Source: an uncultured Lachnospiraceae bacterium (lineage in GTDB: Bacteria; Bacillota; Clostridia; Lachnospirales; Lachnospiraceae). Taken from it: 64,000 bases of DNA. This document shows positions 18,109-28,200 of the stretch, in pieces. Every line of letters starts with the position of its first letter. Position 1 is the stretch's first letter. The notes under the pieces are model-generated. The model saw only the letters and a list, made by a program, of their open reading frames with translations, was not told where the DNA came from and did not search any database. Position numbers and translations under genes: made by a program. Where the stretch lies: contig CAMOIJ010000005.1 in NCBI GenBank assembly GCA_946615865.1, positions 52,364-116,363 of the forward strand. Direction: 5' to 3'.

Positions 18109-18150
18109 AAAACGGGAACTGTGACGCCTGGGTCACAGTTCCCGTTTTTT
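18109..18150. terminator. Bidirectional terminator between icd and the ABC-F gene
   Basis: AAAACGGGAACTGTGAC and its near-perfect complement GTCACAGTTCCCGTTTT surround a short loop. T-runs exist in both directions, serving convergent icd (plus) and the ABC-F gene (minus), whose stop codon overlaps its edge. Confidence 0.9.
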
Positions 18151-20170
18151 ATTCTGCGTTCTCGCTGAGCTGTTCCCACTGCTCATAGAGCAGGGCAAGT
18201 TCTTCTTCGAGCTGTTCCTTCTGCCGGGCAAGCTCCCCGAACTTTTCGGGATCCGAGTAATTCTCCGGCATTGCCATTTTCTCATCCAGGGAGGAGATCT
18301 GTTCCTCGGCGGAAGCTATTTTTTCCTCGCACTTGCGCAGGTCATTGGCGGCTTTGCGCTGTCTTGCCTGTTCTTCCTTCTGCTGCGCCCAGCTGAGCTT
18401 TTCGGAGGATTCAGAACTTCCCGGTGCGGTACCTTCTCCCGAGGCAAAAGACTGAGGTTTCCCCGCTGAAGCGGCGTCCTGTACTCCCTGTCCGTCCCTG
18501 TAGGCATCCTGAAGGAGTGCTTCCTCCACCTGGGCTGATTTCTCAAGGTAGAAATCATAATTACCGATAAAGCGCTCAGGAGCCTTCTCCGCATTGTTGC
18601 CGGGGTAGTTGAGCAGTACTGTCTTTGTGAGGGAAAGGATCCGGCTTGCGGTGTGGTTGATGAAATAGCGATCATGGGAGACGTACAGAACGGTCCCCTC
18701 ATAGGAGTTGAGCGCGTTTTCGAGCACTTCCTTGGATACGAGGTCGAGATGGTTCGTGGGCTCGTCCAGGATCAGGAAATTAGCCTTGGAGAGCATGAGT
18801 TTGGCGAGGGATACACGGCCCTTTTCGCCGCCGCTAAGGTCGCCGATCCTCTTAAATACCTCTTCGCCTGTGAAGAGAAAAGAGGCGAGCAGGTTCCTGA
18901 TCTGGGTATTGGTCATGGAAGGGTATTCGTCGGAGATCTCCTCGAATACGGTCTTATCGTCATGGAGCACGTGGTGTTCCTGATCGTAATAGCCGATATG
19001 GACGTTGGTCCCCAGACGGATCACACCTTTGTCGGGAGCGACCACTTCATTTAAAATGCTGAGGATCGTGGACTTTCCCGTGCCGTTGTCGCCGATCAGT
19101 GCCACATGTTCGCCCCTGCGGATCTTGAAGGAGATCCCCGAGAAGAGCTTTTTCTCTCCGTAGGACTTGGCAAGATCGTCTACACTCAGGACCTCCCGCC
19201 CGCTCTTGATGCAGGGCGTAAAGATGAGGTGCATGTCGTCGCGCAGCTCCACAGGCTTTTCGAGGACTTCTGTTTTCTGGAGCATTTTCTCGCGGCTCTC
19301 CGCGCGCCGGATGGACTTCTCGCGGTTGAAGCGCCTTAGTTTCTCGATGACTTCCTCCTGATGGCGGATCTGGGCCTGATTATTCATATAGGCGTGGTAC
19401 TGCTGCTCGCGCAGCGCTTTTTTGCGCTCGGCGTAAGCGGAATAATTGCCCCCGAACATCATGCTGCGGCCGTTCTCAAGTTCGATGATTTTGCTGACGG
19501 TCCTGTCAATAAAGTAGCGGTCATGGGAGACAACCAGTACAGTGCCTTTGTAATTCATAAGGTATGTCTCGAGCCAGCGGATACTGTTCATGTCCAGATG
19601 GTTCGTGGGCTCATCCAGCATAAGCAGGTCAGGTTTCTGCAGAAGAAGCTTGCCGAGCGCAACACGGGTCTTCTGCCCGCCGGACAGGGTGGATACCTTC
19701 TGATCAAGGTCCCGTGAAGTAAAACCGAGACCTTTGAGGACTCCCAGCACTTCGCCCTTATAGGCATAACCGTTCTCGCGTTCAAAGCGGTGGAGGAGAT
19801 CCGTGTATTCCGCAATGGTACCGGTCAGGGCCTCTCCCTTGAGGACCTCCATCTGCTTCTCGTATTCCGACAGTTTCTTCTCCATATCGATAAGGTACTG
19901 CTTGACCGACAGCACTTCTTCATAGACAGTGCGCTCTGAGGAGAGTCCCTGGTTCTGGGCGAGGTAGCCGTAGCTGCAGTCTCTCTCAAAGGAGACAGAC
20001 CCCTCGTCGGCAGTTTCCTGACCGACGATGATCCTGAGAAGGGTGGTCTTGCCGGCTCCGTTTATACCGATCACAGCGGCCTTATCACCCCTTTCCAGGT
20101 GGAAGGTGACGTCTCTCAGAACTACGTTTTCCGGGTATTCTTTACTTATATGATGACACGCTAGGATCAT
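18149..20170 (-). CDS. ABC-F family ATPase (ribosome-associated)
   Basis: 673 aa from the ATG at 20170, or 682 aa from an in-frame ATG at 20197; neither has a strong ribosome binding site. I prefer 20170 because the protein then starts MILACHHISKEYPENVVL, the usual beginning of this family. Two ABC domains in one chain without membrane segments: Walker A GINGAGKT and GDNGTGKS, signatures LSGGQKTR and LSGGEKGR, Walker B MLDEPTNHLD and ILDEPTNHLD, joined by the Arg/Lys/Glu-rich linker that enters the ribosome E site. The C-terminus is a coiled coil (about residues 600-670). ABC-F proteins act on stalled ribosomes; some give antibiotic resistance, but that cannot be decided here. Confidence 0.9.
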   Translation of the reverse strand: MILACHHISKEYPENVVLRDVTFHLERGDKAAVIGINGAGKTTLLRIIVGQETADEGSVSFERDCSYGYLAQNQGLSSERTVYEEVLSVKQYLIDMEKKLSEYEKQMEVLKGEALTGTIAEYTDLLHRFERENGYAYKGEVLGVLKGLGFTSRDLDQKVSTLSGGQKTRVALGKLLLQKPDLLMLDEPTNHLDMNSIRWLETYLMNYKGTVLVVSHDRYFIDRTVSKIIELENGRSMMFGGNYSAYAERKKALREQQYHAYMNNQAQIRHQEEVIEKLRRFNREKSIRRAESREKMLQKTEVLEKPVELRDDMHLIFTPCIKSGREVLSVDDLAKSYGEKKLFSGISFKIRRGEHVALIGDNGTGKSTILSILNEVVAPDKGVIRLGTNVHIGYYDQEHHVLHDDKTVFEEISDEYPSMTNTQIRNLLASFLFTGEEVFKRIGDLSGGEKGRVSLAKLMLSKANFLILDEPTNHLDLVSKEVLENALNSYEGTVLYVSHDRYFINHTASRILSLTKTVLLNYPGNNAEKAPERFIGNYDFYLEKSAQVEEALLQDAYRDGQGVQDAASAGKPQSFASGEGTAPGSSESSEKLSWAQQKEEQARQRKAANDLRKCEEKIASAEEQISSLDEKMAMPENYSDPEKFGELARQKEQLEEELALLYEQWEQLSENAE

Positions 20171-20222
20171 AAGTATTTTCTCTTTTCGTCTTATCATTCA
20201 TCCGGACATGCCGGTATTCCCA

Positions 20223-20251
20223 ATGATATAGAAAACAGAGCAATAAGTCAA
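20223..20251 (-). promoter_or_regulatory. Predicted promoter of the ABC-F gene
   Basis: On the minus strand, TTGACT (20251-20246) and TATCAT (20228-20223) are 17 bp apart. Transcription would begin about 45 bases before the preferred start codon. CCGG-CATGT-CCGG forms a small hairpin in the leader. Confidence 0.7.
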
Positions 20252-20289
20252 ACCTCGAAGGTGGTCAGTAACGGTTAAGGTTTTTGGAA

Positions 20290-20318
20290 TTGACGTGTTT
20301 TTGACGAGCCGATATAAT
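20290..20318 (+). promoter_or_regulatory. Predicted promoter of rex
   Basis: TTGACG (20290-20295), 17-bp spacer, TATAAT (20313-20318). A leader of about 80 bases follows before the GTG start. It is divergent from the ABC-F promoter about 40 bp away. No clear Rex operator was found in it. Confidence 0.78.
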
Positions 20319-20407
20319 AAAATAGACAAGGGAACGACGTTAGTCCGGCACGCATAAAAAAAGCGCGGAAAGGACAAAGCCGTAAAAGAAAGGACAACAG
20401 AGGCATA

Positions 20408-21046
20408 GTGGAAGAACGGGGGATCTCACAGGCAGTCATCGGACGATTGCCTCGCTATTACAGGTATCTCGGCGATCTTAAGAATGAGGGCGTCGAGAGA
20501 ATTTCATCACAGGAACTCAGCAGGATCATGAACGTCACTGCCTCGCAGATCAGGCAGGACTTCAACAATTTCGGCGGCTTCGGTCAGCAGGGGTATGGAT
20601 ATAACACCAGTTATCTTTATGAAGAGATCGGTAAGATCCTTGGTTTGGATCAGCAGCATGATATGATCCTGATCGGCGCGGGTAATCTCGGACAGGCGCT
20701 GGTCAATTATATGAATCTTAAGAACCGGGGATTTTCTTTTAAGGGGGCGTTTGACATAAGTCCTTCGCTCTATGGGAAAAAGATTGCAAATGTTCCGATC
20801 TATCCGATGGATCAGATGACGGGTTTCATTGTGGAGAATCATATTGATATTGCGGTGCTCACCGTTCCCAAAGCGGCGGCCATTGAGATCACGCAGATAC
20901 TGACGGAGACTCCGATCAAGGCAATATGGAATTTTGCCCATGTAGATCTGAAGGTTCCGGACAGGATTCAGGTGGAGAGCGTGCATCTTCAGGACAGTCT
21001 GATGAAACTGTCCTACAACATAAGACGCCACGAGAATGAGAGCTGA
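20408..21046 (+). CDS. rex: Redox-sensing transcriptional repressor Rex
   Basis: 212 aa. Rex senses the NADH/NAD+ ratio and represses fermentation and hydrogen/alcohol genes when NAD+ is high. The N-terminal winged helix (about residues 1-75, with ITASQIR-like recognition helix VTASQIRQDFNNFGGFG) precedes the Rossmann domain with GAGNLGQAL near residue 98. The C-terminal domain-swap helix is present. Start is GTG at 20408 with AGAGG 5 bases upstream. It is followed by its own terminator, so it is monocistronic. Possible local targets include nfnAB and other redox genes, but no site was located. Confidence 0.96.
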   Translation: MEERGISQAVIGRLPRYYRYLGDLKNEGVERISSQELSRIMNVTASQIRQDFNNFGGFGQQGYGYNTSYLYEEIGKILGLDQQHDMILIGAGNLGQALVNYMNLKNRGFSFKGAFDISPSLYGKKIANVPIYPMDQMTGFIVENHIDIAVLTVPKAAAIEITQILTETPIKAIWNFAHVDLKVPDRIQVESVHLQDSLMKLSYNIRRHENES

Positions 21047-21081
21047 TACAGCCTGGGCTGTATCGGGATCAGCATGCGAAC

Positions 21082-21115
21082 GCCTTTCCCGGAGTGATTC
21101 GGGAAAGGCTTTTTT
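21082..21115 (+). terminator. Intrinsic terminator of rex
   Basis: GCCTTTCCC (21082-21090) pairs with GGGAAAGGC (21101-21109), followed by six T. Confidence 0.9.
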
Positions 21116-21175
21116 GGTGGGGCGGGATCTGACGGATCCGGGGAGCCCAGAGTATAAAAGGGAGAGGAAGGGACA

Positions 21176-22801
21176 ATGAAATATCTGCTTACTGGACATG
21201 AGATGGCCGAAGCGGACGCGAATACGTCGCAAGTGCTGGGAATCCCGTCCATTGTCCTTATGGAGAGGGCAGCGCTTGCGGTCACTGAGGAGATCACGAA
21301 GCGCTTTCCGGCTTCTGCCGGAGTAACGATCCTGGCGGGTCCCGGCAATAATGGCGCAGACGGCCTGGCTGTCGGAAGACTCCTGATTGACAGGGGATAC
21401 AGAGTGCAGTTTCTGCTTCTTGATCCGAAGGAGCCTCCCGAAGGCACTTCGGCCAGGACACAGAGAAAGATCCTCGAGGCTTATGGAGCAAGGCCGGAGG
21501 CATTTGACGAGAAAGGGATGAAGGCGTTCAAACCGAACGTCATTGTTGACGCACTATTCGGAACAGGACTCGGAAGACCTCTGACCGGCAGAGCCGCCAT
21601 GATCGCGGAGGCAGTACGTGTATATCGCGCGCAGACCGGCTGTACTGTGGTGGGGCTTGATCTGCCGTCAGGTATTTCGTCGGAGGACGGATCCGTGATG
21701 GGCTGTGCAGTACAGTGTGACTTCACCGTGACCTTCGCCTATTATAAGAGAGGACATTTTCTGTATCCGGGCTGCACCTATTGCGGAGAAACGATCCTGA
21801 GGCAGATCGGGATCCATGACAGGAGTTTTACCTGTGCCGGCGGCGATGTGCCGGAGATGGTCATGCCGGAGCGCGGAGATATAGCGGAACTGATCAGTGG
21901 CAGAGAACCGGGAGGAAACAAGGGAACATTTGGCAAAATACTGATCATAGCCGGCAGTTATTCCATGTGCGGCGCCGCTCTTTTGTGCGCGGAGGCCTGC
22001 ATGAGAGCCGGTGCGGGTATGGTAAAGATATTTACCAGGGAGGAAAACCGCGTTATCATTCAGGAAAAGCTGCCTGAGGCAATGCTGACGGTGTATGCTG
22101 CGCTGCCTGAAGAATCGGAGCAAAGGGCCGAAGCAGTTCTTAAATTCTCAGAGCGCCTCAGAAATGATCTTGAGTGGGCGGATGCCGTGGCGATCGGACC
22201 GGCCATCGGAAGAGGGGAAGAGGCACGTATTCTTCTTAAAACGCTTCTGGAAGCAGTCTCAGACACTAAAGAACGGGGAAAAGCTATTCGGGGAATTGTG
22301 ATCGATGCGGATGCGCTAAGACTCATAGCGTCTGATCCGCAGCTTGATGAACTGATGCGCCGCAGAAAGAAAGAGACAGCCTGCATTCTGACACCGCATC
22401 TGGCGGAGTTCGCGGACCTTGCGCATGTGAGCGTGAAGGAGGCGGCGGCGGACAGGACGGCGCTTCTGCGGGAAATATGCGGCAGATACAGCTGTACAGT
22501 CATCGGAAAAGACGCAAGAACTATGATCGCATCCGCGGGAATAAGGCAGATCAGCATGATAACCAAGGGCAACAGCGGTATGGCCACAGCCGGCAGCGGA
22601 GACGTGCTGACGGGCATCACTGCGGCAATGCTGTTTGGTGTGAGAACAGGCGAAGACCTGGGATACAGAGCGGCACAGGCGGCTGCTTTCATTCACGCCG
22701 AAGCGGGAGACGCCGCGAGAGACAGCCTGGGAGAGCGCTCAATGACCGCCGGAGACCTGATAAGAGCTGAGCGCGGCGCCTTCAGACTTTTGACTAAGTA
22801 A
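21176..22801 (+). CDS. nnr: Bifunctional NAD(P)H-hydrate epimerase / ADP-dependent NAD(P)HX dehydratase
   Basis: 541 aa. It repairs hydrated NADH and NADPH. The N-terminal YjeF-type epimerase domain (about 1-215) has GPGNNGADGL and DALFGTGLGR; the C-terminal ribokinase-like dehydratase domain (about 230-535) starts near NKGTFGKILIIAGS and carries the catalytic GSGD at 473-476. Both halves are complete, as in the E. coli fusion protein. A strong GAGAGGAAGGG precedes the ATG; a possible weak promoter is CTGACG with TATAAA at about 21152. It leads an operon with alr 45 bases downstream, a common Clostridia order. Confidence 0.95.
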   Translation: MKYLLTGHEMAEADANTSQVLGIPSIVLMERAALAVTEEITKRFPASAGVTILAGPGNNGADGLAVGRLLIDRGYRVQFLLLDPKEPPEGTSARTQRKILEAYGARPEAFDEKGMKAFKPNVIVDALFGTGLGRPLTGRAAMIAEAVRVYRAQTGCTVVGLDLPSGISSEDGSVMGCAVQCDFTVTFAYYKRGHFLYPGCTYCGETILRQIGIHDRSFTCAGGDVPEMVMPERGDIAELISGREPGGNKGTFGKILIIAGSYSMCGAALLCAEACMRAGAGMVKIFTREENRVIIQEKLPEAMLTVYAALPEESEQRAEAVLKFSERLRNDLEWADAVAIGPAIGRGEEARILLKTLLEAVSDTKERGKAIRGIVIDADALRLIASDPQLDELMRRRKKETACILTPHLAEFADLAHVSVKEAAADRTALLREICGRYSCTVIGKDARTMIASAGIRQISMITKGNSGMATAGSGDVLTGITAAMLFGVRTGEDLGYRAAQAAAFIHAEAGDAARDSLGERSMTAGDLIRAERGAFRLLTK

Positions 22802-22846
22802 ACACAAAATGACCTCGGACGGGAATGCCGAAAGGGAGGAAATAAG

Positions 22847-24034
22847 ATGGAAAACCTGGAAATTTCATCCTGCAGGACCGGTGATTCAGCCGGATATGAC
22901 AGAGTGTGGGCCCAGATCGATATGGACGCTGTACTCTTCAATATGGAGAGCATGCGCGCTAACATCAGGGAGGATGTGAAGATCGTCGCGGTCCTTAAGA
23001 CGAACGGTTACGGTCACGGAGCGGTCGCCATCATGAAAGAGATGGAGAAGCTCCCTTACGTGTGGGGATATGCCGCGGCGACCTTTGAGGAAGCAAAAGA
23101 ACTGAGAGAAAACGGCGCAAAGAAGCCGATCCTCCTTCTCGGCTATGTTTTCCCTTATTGCTACAGGGAACTGGCCTGTCTCGGGATCCGGCCGTCCTGC
23201 TTCAGAGAGGATATGCTTGAGGAACTGTCTTCTGCGGCGGAGGAAGAAGGAAAACCGATCCTCATACACATTGCCCTTGATACGGGAATGGGCCGGATCG
23301 GGATAAGGCCGGATGACGAGGGTCTCTCTTTTGTCCGTAAGGCGCTGAGCACCCCGGGGCTGATCGTAGAGGGCATGTTCACCCATTTTGCCAAGGCTGA
23401 CGAGGAAGATCACGGACCTACGCACGCGCAGATCGAACTCTACACCGGCTTCCGGAACCGTATCCGCGAAGAACTCGGATTTGAGATCCCTCTCTGCCAC
23501 TGCTCCAACAGCGCCGGGATCATCGAATTCCCCGAGGCGAACATGAATCTTGTCAGAGCCGGGATCACGTTGTACGGACTGTGGCCTTCCTCAGAGGTCA
23601 GTAAAACGATCGTTCCGCTCCGCCCTGTCATGACGCTATACTCCCGCATCGTATACATAAAAGAGGTGGGACCGGGGGTGAGTGTCAGCTACGGGGGCAC
23701 CTACACGACCAGAGCGGAGAAGACAAGGATCGCTACGATCCCTGTGGGTTACGGAGACGGATACCCGAGAAGCCTGTCCGGAAAGGGATATGTACTGATC
23801 TGCGGCAAAAAAGCGCCGATCCTCGGCAGAGTATGCATGGACCAGACGATGGTGGATATCACGCATATTCCTGAAGCCCGGGAAGGCAGTCTTGTTACTC
23901 TGATCGGGAGAGATCAGGGAGAATCCATAACCATGGAGCAGCTCGGGGAACTGTCGGGAAGGTTCAACTATGAACTGGCCTGCGACATCAATCCGAGAGT
24001 ACCGAGAGTGATCTGCGGAGGAACCCTCGGTTGA
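22847..24034 (+). CDS. alr: Alanine racemase
   Basis: 395 aa. It interconverts L- and D-alanine for peptidoglycan. The PLP lysine is Lys51 in VLKTNGYGHG (usual form KANAYGHG); the opposite-face catalytic Tyr is Tyr282 in SVSYGGTY. The C-terminal beta domain ends in the typical NPRVPRVICGG. The first 20 residues (MENLEISSCRTGDSAGYDR) are an extension before the usual RVWAQIDMDA start, supported by GGGAGG at the upstream ATG. Likely cotranscribed with nnr. Confidence 0.95.
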   Translation: MENLEISSCRTGDSAGYDRVWAQIDMDAVLFNMESMRANIREDVKIVAVLKTNGYGHGAVAIMKEMEKLPYVWGYAAATFEEAKELRENGAKKPILLLGYVFPYCYRELACLGIRPSCFREDMLEELSSAAEEEGKPILIHIALDTGMGRIGIRPDDEGLSFVRKALSTPGLIVEGMFTHFAKADEEDHGPTHAQIELYTGFRNRIREELGFEIPLCHCSNSAGIIEFPEANMNLVRAGITLYGLWPSSEVSKTIVPLRPVMTLYSRIVYIKEVGPGVSVSYGGTYTTRAEKTRIATIPVGYGDGYPRSLSGKGYVLICGKKAPILGRVCMDQTMVDITHIPEAREGSLVTLIGRDQGESITMEQLGELSGRFNYELACDINPRVPRVICGGTLG

Positions 24035-24059
24035 CGGCTTCGCGGGATAATGGTATATT
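24031..24059 (+). promoter_or_regulatory. Predicted promoter of yebC
   Basis: TTGACG (24031-24036) overlaps the alr stop codon; TATATT (24054-24059) follows after 17 bp. It would separate yebC from the nnr-alr operon. Confidence 0.75.
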
Positions 24060-24147
24060 CTAATTTGTATCTTTGCGTACAGAATAGAACGCGGCCCTGT
24101 TCGGACAGCAGCCGCGGAATTATCATATGACAGTGAGGAGCGAAATT

Positions 24148-24879
24148 ATGTCAGGACATTCCAAATTTGCAAACATTAAGCACAAGAAAGAAAAGAACGA
24201 CGCAGCCAAGGGCAAGATCTTTACGATCATCGGCCGTGAGATCGCGGTAGCGGTCAAGGAGGGCGGCGCTGATCCCAACAACAACTTCAAACTCGCTAAG
24301 GTCATCGCCAAGGCGAAGGCGAACAACATGCCCAACGAGACGATCGAGCGCGGGATCAAGAAGGCGGCGGGAGATCTCGGCAACGTCAATTACCAGTACA
24401 ATACCTACGAAGGTTACGGCCCCGGCGGCATTGCGATCATTGTTGACACTCTGACCGACAATCTCAACAGGACGGCTGCCAATGTCAGGTCCGCATTTAC
24501 TAAGGGAAACGGCAGCATCGGGACTCCCGGATGCGTATCTTTCATGTTTGATAAGAAGGGCCAGATCATCATTGACAAAGAGGACTGTGATCTTTCCGCG
24601 GACGACCTGATGATGATCGCTCTGGACGCGGGCGCGGACGACATTAAGGAAGAAGAGGACAGTTTTGAGATCCTGACCGCTGAGGAAGATTTTGACGCGG
24701 TGGAGAAGGCCCTCAAGGATGAAGGCATTCCCATGGTTTCCGCGGAAGTGACTATGATCCCCCAGAACTATGTCAAGGTCACGGACGAGACTACTATGAA
24801 GCAGATCAACAGGATCCTGGATATTCTTGACGACGACGATGACGTACAGAACGTCTATCACAACTGGGATGAGGACTGA
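24148..24879 (+). CDS. YebC/PmpR-family regulatory protein
   Basis: 243 aa. The family start MSGHSKFANIKHKKEKND is conserved and fixes the ATG at 24148, with GAGGAG just before it (an ATG seven codons upstream is not favoured). Features: a three-domain YebC fold with GYGPGGIAIIVDTLTDN in the middle and an acidic C-terminus. YebC proteins were described as DNA-binding regulators and more recently as factors helping translation through proline-rich stretches. Own promoter and a hairpin terminator, so monocistronic. Confidence 0.95.
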   Translation: MSGHSKFANIKHKKEKNDAAKGKIFTIIGREIAVAVKEGGADPNNNFKLAKVIAKAKANNMPNETIERGIKKAAGDLGNVNYQYNTYEGYGPGGIAIIVDTLTDNLNRTAANVRSAFTKGNGSIGTPGCVSFMFDKKGQIIIDKEDCDLSADDLMMIALDAGADDIKEEEDSFEILTAEEDFDAVEKALKDEGIPMVSAEVTMIPQNYVKVTDETTMKQINRILDILDDDDDVQNVYHNWDED

Positions 24880-24921
24880 CAGGGCCTGCAGGCACGTCAT
24901 ATATAACAGGAATCAATCAGG

Positions 24922-24951
24922 GCAGCTTTATGTTGAGACATAAAGCTGCTT
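24922..24951 (+). terminator. Hairpin terminator after yebC
   Basis: GCAGCTTTATGT and ACATAAAGCTGC make a perfect 12-bp stem around TGAG. Only two T plus CATT follow, so termination may be partial. Confidence 0.65.
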
Positions 24952-24969
24952 CATTGACATAAACAGCAG

Positions 24970-24994
24970 TTCACATATGCGCGAAATATGTGAA
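24970..24994. promoter_or_regulatory. 9-bp inverted repeat, possible operator before the small acidic gene and ftsK
   Basis: TTCACATAT (24970-24978) and ATATGTGAA (24986-24994) are exact complements around GCGCGAA. The repeat lies 15 bases before a small ORF and just after a possible -35 (TTGACA at 24954-24959), so it is placed like a repressor site. No regulator is evident nearby. Confidence 0.5.
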
Positions 24995-25008
24995 ACAGAG
25001 GACTGAAA

Positions 25009-25188
25009 ATGCAGATACAGGATCAGGAAAACGCAAGGGACGGAGAAGAGAACGGGTTCAGACTGTTAAAGAACCCGCTTCCCGCTCCTCCGAGAAGATC
25101 TCATATCCGCATGGAATTCGATCTGACGGATTCAGATGAGGATGATTTTGACCTGGAGATCGCAGACGGGGACGATTTTGACATCTGA
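25009..25188 (+). CDS. Small acidic protein upstream of ftsK (unknown function)
   Basis: 59 aa, starting [16 protein letters not shown] with AGAGGA 7 bases before the ATG. The middle holds NPLPAPPRR; the C-terminal half is very acidic, with two FDL/FDI-type Asp clusters ([11 protein letters not shown] and DGDDFDI). No membrane segment and no known domain. The good ribosome site, spacing of 65 bases to ftsK on the same strand and orderly codon use argue that it is real. I do not recognise its family. An acidic partner or adaptor for the neighbouring translocase is only a guess. Confidence 0.65.
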   Translation: MQIQDQENARDGEENGFRLLKNPLPAPPRRSHIRMEFDLTDSDEDDFDLEIADGDDFDI

Positions 25189-25253
25189 CCGGTGCGGTCA
25201 CCGGATCTTTGACGGCGGACAACGGCAGCAAACAAGGAAGGTTTACAAAACGT

Positions 25254-28200
25254 ATGGCTTCATCCAAAGCGAAGAAGAGTACTAACAGCAGGAAAAGGCA
25301 GACAGGCTCAGGCAGAAAAGCCGGAAGCAGAGCGCCGAAGAGAATGACGAAAGCTGATTCCGAGAGACTTGCGCTTGAAGAGATGAGAGCACAGGAAGTT
25401 AAGCGGGATATCCGCCTTCTGGTTCTCTTCGGCGCTATGGTCTTTCTGATGATCGCGGAGCTGGGATACGGGGGAGTCGCCGGAAAGGCTCTCTCATCAG
25501 TGATGTTCGGACTGTTCGGAACCGCGGCGTATGTCATTCCGCCTTTTATATTTATTACGGTTCTTTTTGTGATATCAAATATGGGCAGAAGAACGCTTCC
25601 CGCAAGGACAGCGGCTCTTGTGATGCTCATGATCTGCGTGTGCACGGCGTTTGAGCTCTGGAGCGGCGAGCCGGGGAAGACTGAAACTTACAATGCGGCG
25701 GAGATCTATCAGCGCTGCGCGGCTTCGAAGGAGGGCGGCGGCGTGATCGGAGGCACTGCCGCGTACTGGATGTTCAGGCTCCTTAGGAATGTGGGATCTG
25801 TATTTGTGCTGATCCTTCTCATTCTCATATTCCTGATGATATTCACACAGTTCTCACCTGTGGAGCAATACAGAAAGGCACAGCAGGACCGGATCCGCAG
25901 AGGAGACCCGTCCTTTATGGAGAAGCGCAGAGCCAGGGCGCAGGAGGCAAGAGAAGCCTCCGCCAGACGTCGCGAGGCCATCGCCACAGCGAAGGAAAAG
26001 GAGAAGAAAGAGCGCGAGGAACTCCTCGAACAGGAGCGGGCCAACCGGGAAGAGAGACGAAAGCGCCGGGATCAGATGCTGCAGGAGTCCCGTCAGAGAG
26101 AACAGCTTGACATGAGCTCCACGGTGATCAGTCCTGCCTTAGACGAAGAGGAGGAAGACTTCGGACTCGATGAGGGCTCTTCGCTCTTTAGCAGAACAGA
26201 AAAGAAGAAAACACAGCCCGCAGCGGCGGAGGAAACAGACCGCGGACCCGAGAAGATCAGGACTGCCACATCTCACGGAATTCGCTTTCTTGACAGAGAC
26301 ACAGGCCGTACAAACAGGGCGGAGGAGATACGCGTAAGCGCATCGCCCGTAAACGACAGTCAGGATAATCCTGACGGACGCATCCTGCGGCCGGACGCGA
26401 ACACGGTGAGAGTGGAATCGGAGAATCTGATCAGGATCGATCCTGAAGACGGCAGCCTCTACGACGGCAGATCCGGGCCTGCGACGATGACGGTCTTTAC
26501 AAGGACAAAAGATACAGACAAGAACGACGACCAGCTCCATTTTCCTTTTGGCAAGGAGGAAAATGAGAGAGGGATGATGAAGATCTACGCCAAGGAGAAC
26601 TCTGCGGAACAATTTACCGCCCTGAATACTCCTGACATCGCGGATGCGGGGGGAATGTCAACCTTTAACGCCCAGGCGCAGAGAAACGCAGACAGAACTG
26701 CTCCGGCAGCCGAAGATGAACTTCCATGGGGCGCCGATGCGCTCTCTGAGGAAGAGATGGCAGCCATAGAAGCGGAGGAAGCAGAATTCACGCAGGCTAA
26801 AAACCGGGAAGCACCGCTTCCGGTTCAGGAGGACAGAGCCGCTTCGTCTTCTCCAGTCAGAACTACAGTTACAGCCAGGCAGAAAACGGATAAGCCGGAG
26901 GCGCGGGAATCTGTCGCCGACGAGGACCTGGAGGGCATCGAAGTTCACAGAGACCGCGGCGATGACAAAAACAGCGGCGCGGGAAGAACAGTGGCCAGCG
27001 GTCAGACCAGAAGCAAGGAGAACCGCAAGTACAGTTTCCCTCCTTTCAAGCTTCTCAAGGAAGGAGAGGCCGGACACAACGCTGAGACGGACAGGGAACT
27101 CAAGGAGACCGCTTTCAGACTTCAGGAGACCCTGAGGACTTTCGGCGTCAATGTGACGATCACCGATATCAGCCAGGGACCCTCCATCACAAGGTATGAG
27201 CTTCAGCCCGAACAGGGCGTCAAGGTCAGCAAGATCGTGAATCTTGCCAACGACATCAAACTCAGTCTCGCGGCGGTGGATATCCGTATCGAGGCGCCGA
27301 TACCCGGAAAGCCGGCCATCGGTATCGAAGTGCCCAATAAGCATCCTTCAGTGGTTTCGCTGCGGGATATCCTTGAGACCCAGGAGTTCCGGGGTGCCAA
27401 GAGCCGGCTGGCTTTTGCCGTAGGCAAGGACCTTGGCGGAAAGACTGTCGTCACGGATATTGCCAAGATGCCCCACCTTCTGATCGCAGGCGCAACGGGG
27501 TCCGGTAAGTCAGTATGTATCAACACGATCATCATGAGTATTCTTTACAAGGCTTCGCCCGATGAGGTGCAGCTGATCATGATCGATCCCAAGGTGGTTG
27601 AACTCAGTGTCTATAATGGCATCCCCCATCTGATGATCCCGGTCGTTACCGACGTCAAAAAAGCGTCGGCAGCCCTGAACTGGGCAGTCGCGGAGATGGA
27701 ACGCAGATACAAACTCTTTGCGGCGGCAGGCACCAGAGACCTGAACGGATATAACGCGATGGTCCGCGCCAAGGGGAGCGAAGCCGGAGAGAATGAAAAG
27801 GTCCTCTCAAGGCTCGTGGTCATTGTAGACGAATTGGCAGATCTTATGATGGTCGCCAAGAATGAAGTGGAGGCGTCGATCTGCCGTCTTGCCCAGCTCG
27901 CGAGAGCGGCAGGCATTCATCTGATCATCGCGACACAGAGACCTTCCGTGGACGTTATCACCGGTCTTATCAAGGCCAATATGCCCAGCCGCATCGCATT
28001 TTCAGTCACGAGCCAGGTGGATTCCAGAACGATCCTCGACATGGCGGGTGCAGAGAAACTGATCGGCAAGGGAGACATGCTGTTCTATCCTCAGAACTAC
28101 CAGAAGCCTGCCCGTATTCAGGGCGCCTTCATTTCGGATGAGGAAGTGCAGAGCGTTGTCGATTACATAAAGACGAACAATGTAACGGATGACAGCGCGA

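Noticed and set aside
20250..20407. Rex operator in the rex promoter region
   Set aside because: No TTGTGAA/TTGTTAA-type inverted repeat was found; GGTTAAGG near 20274 is only a partial half-site.
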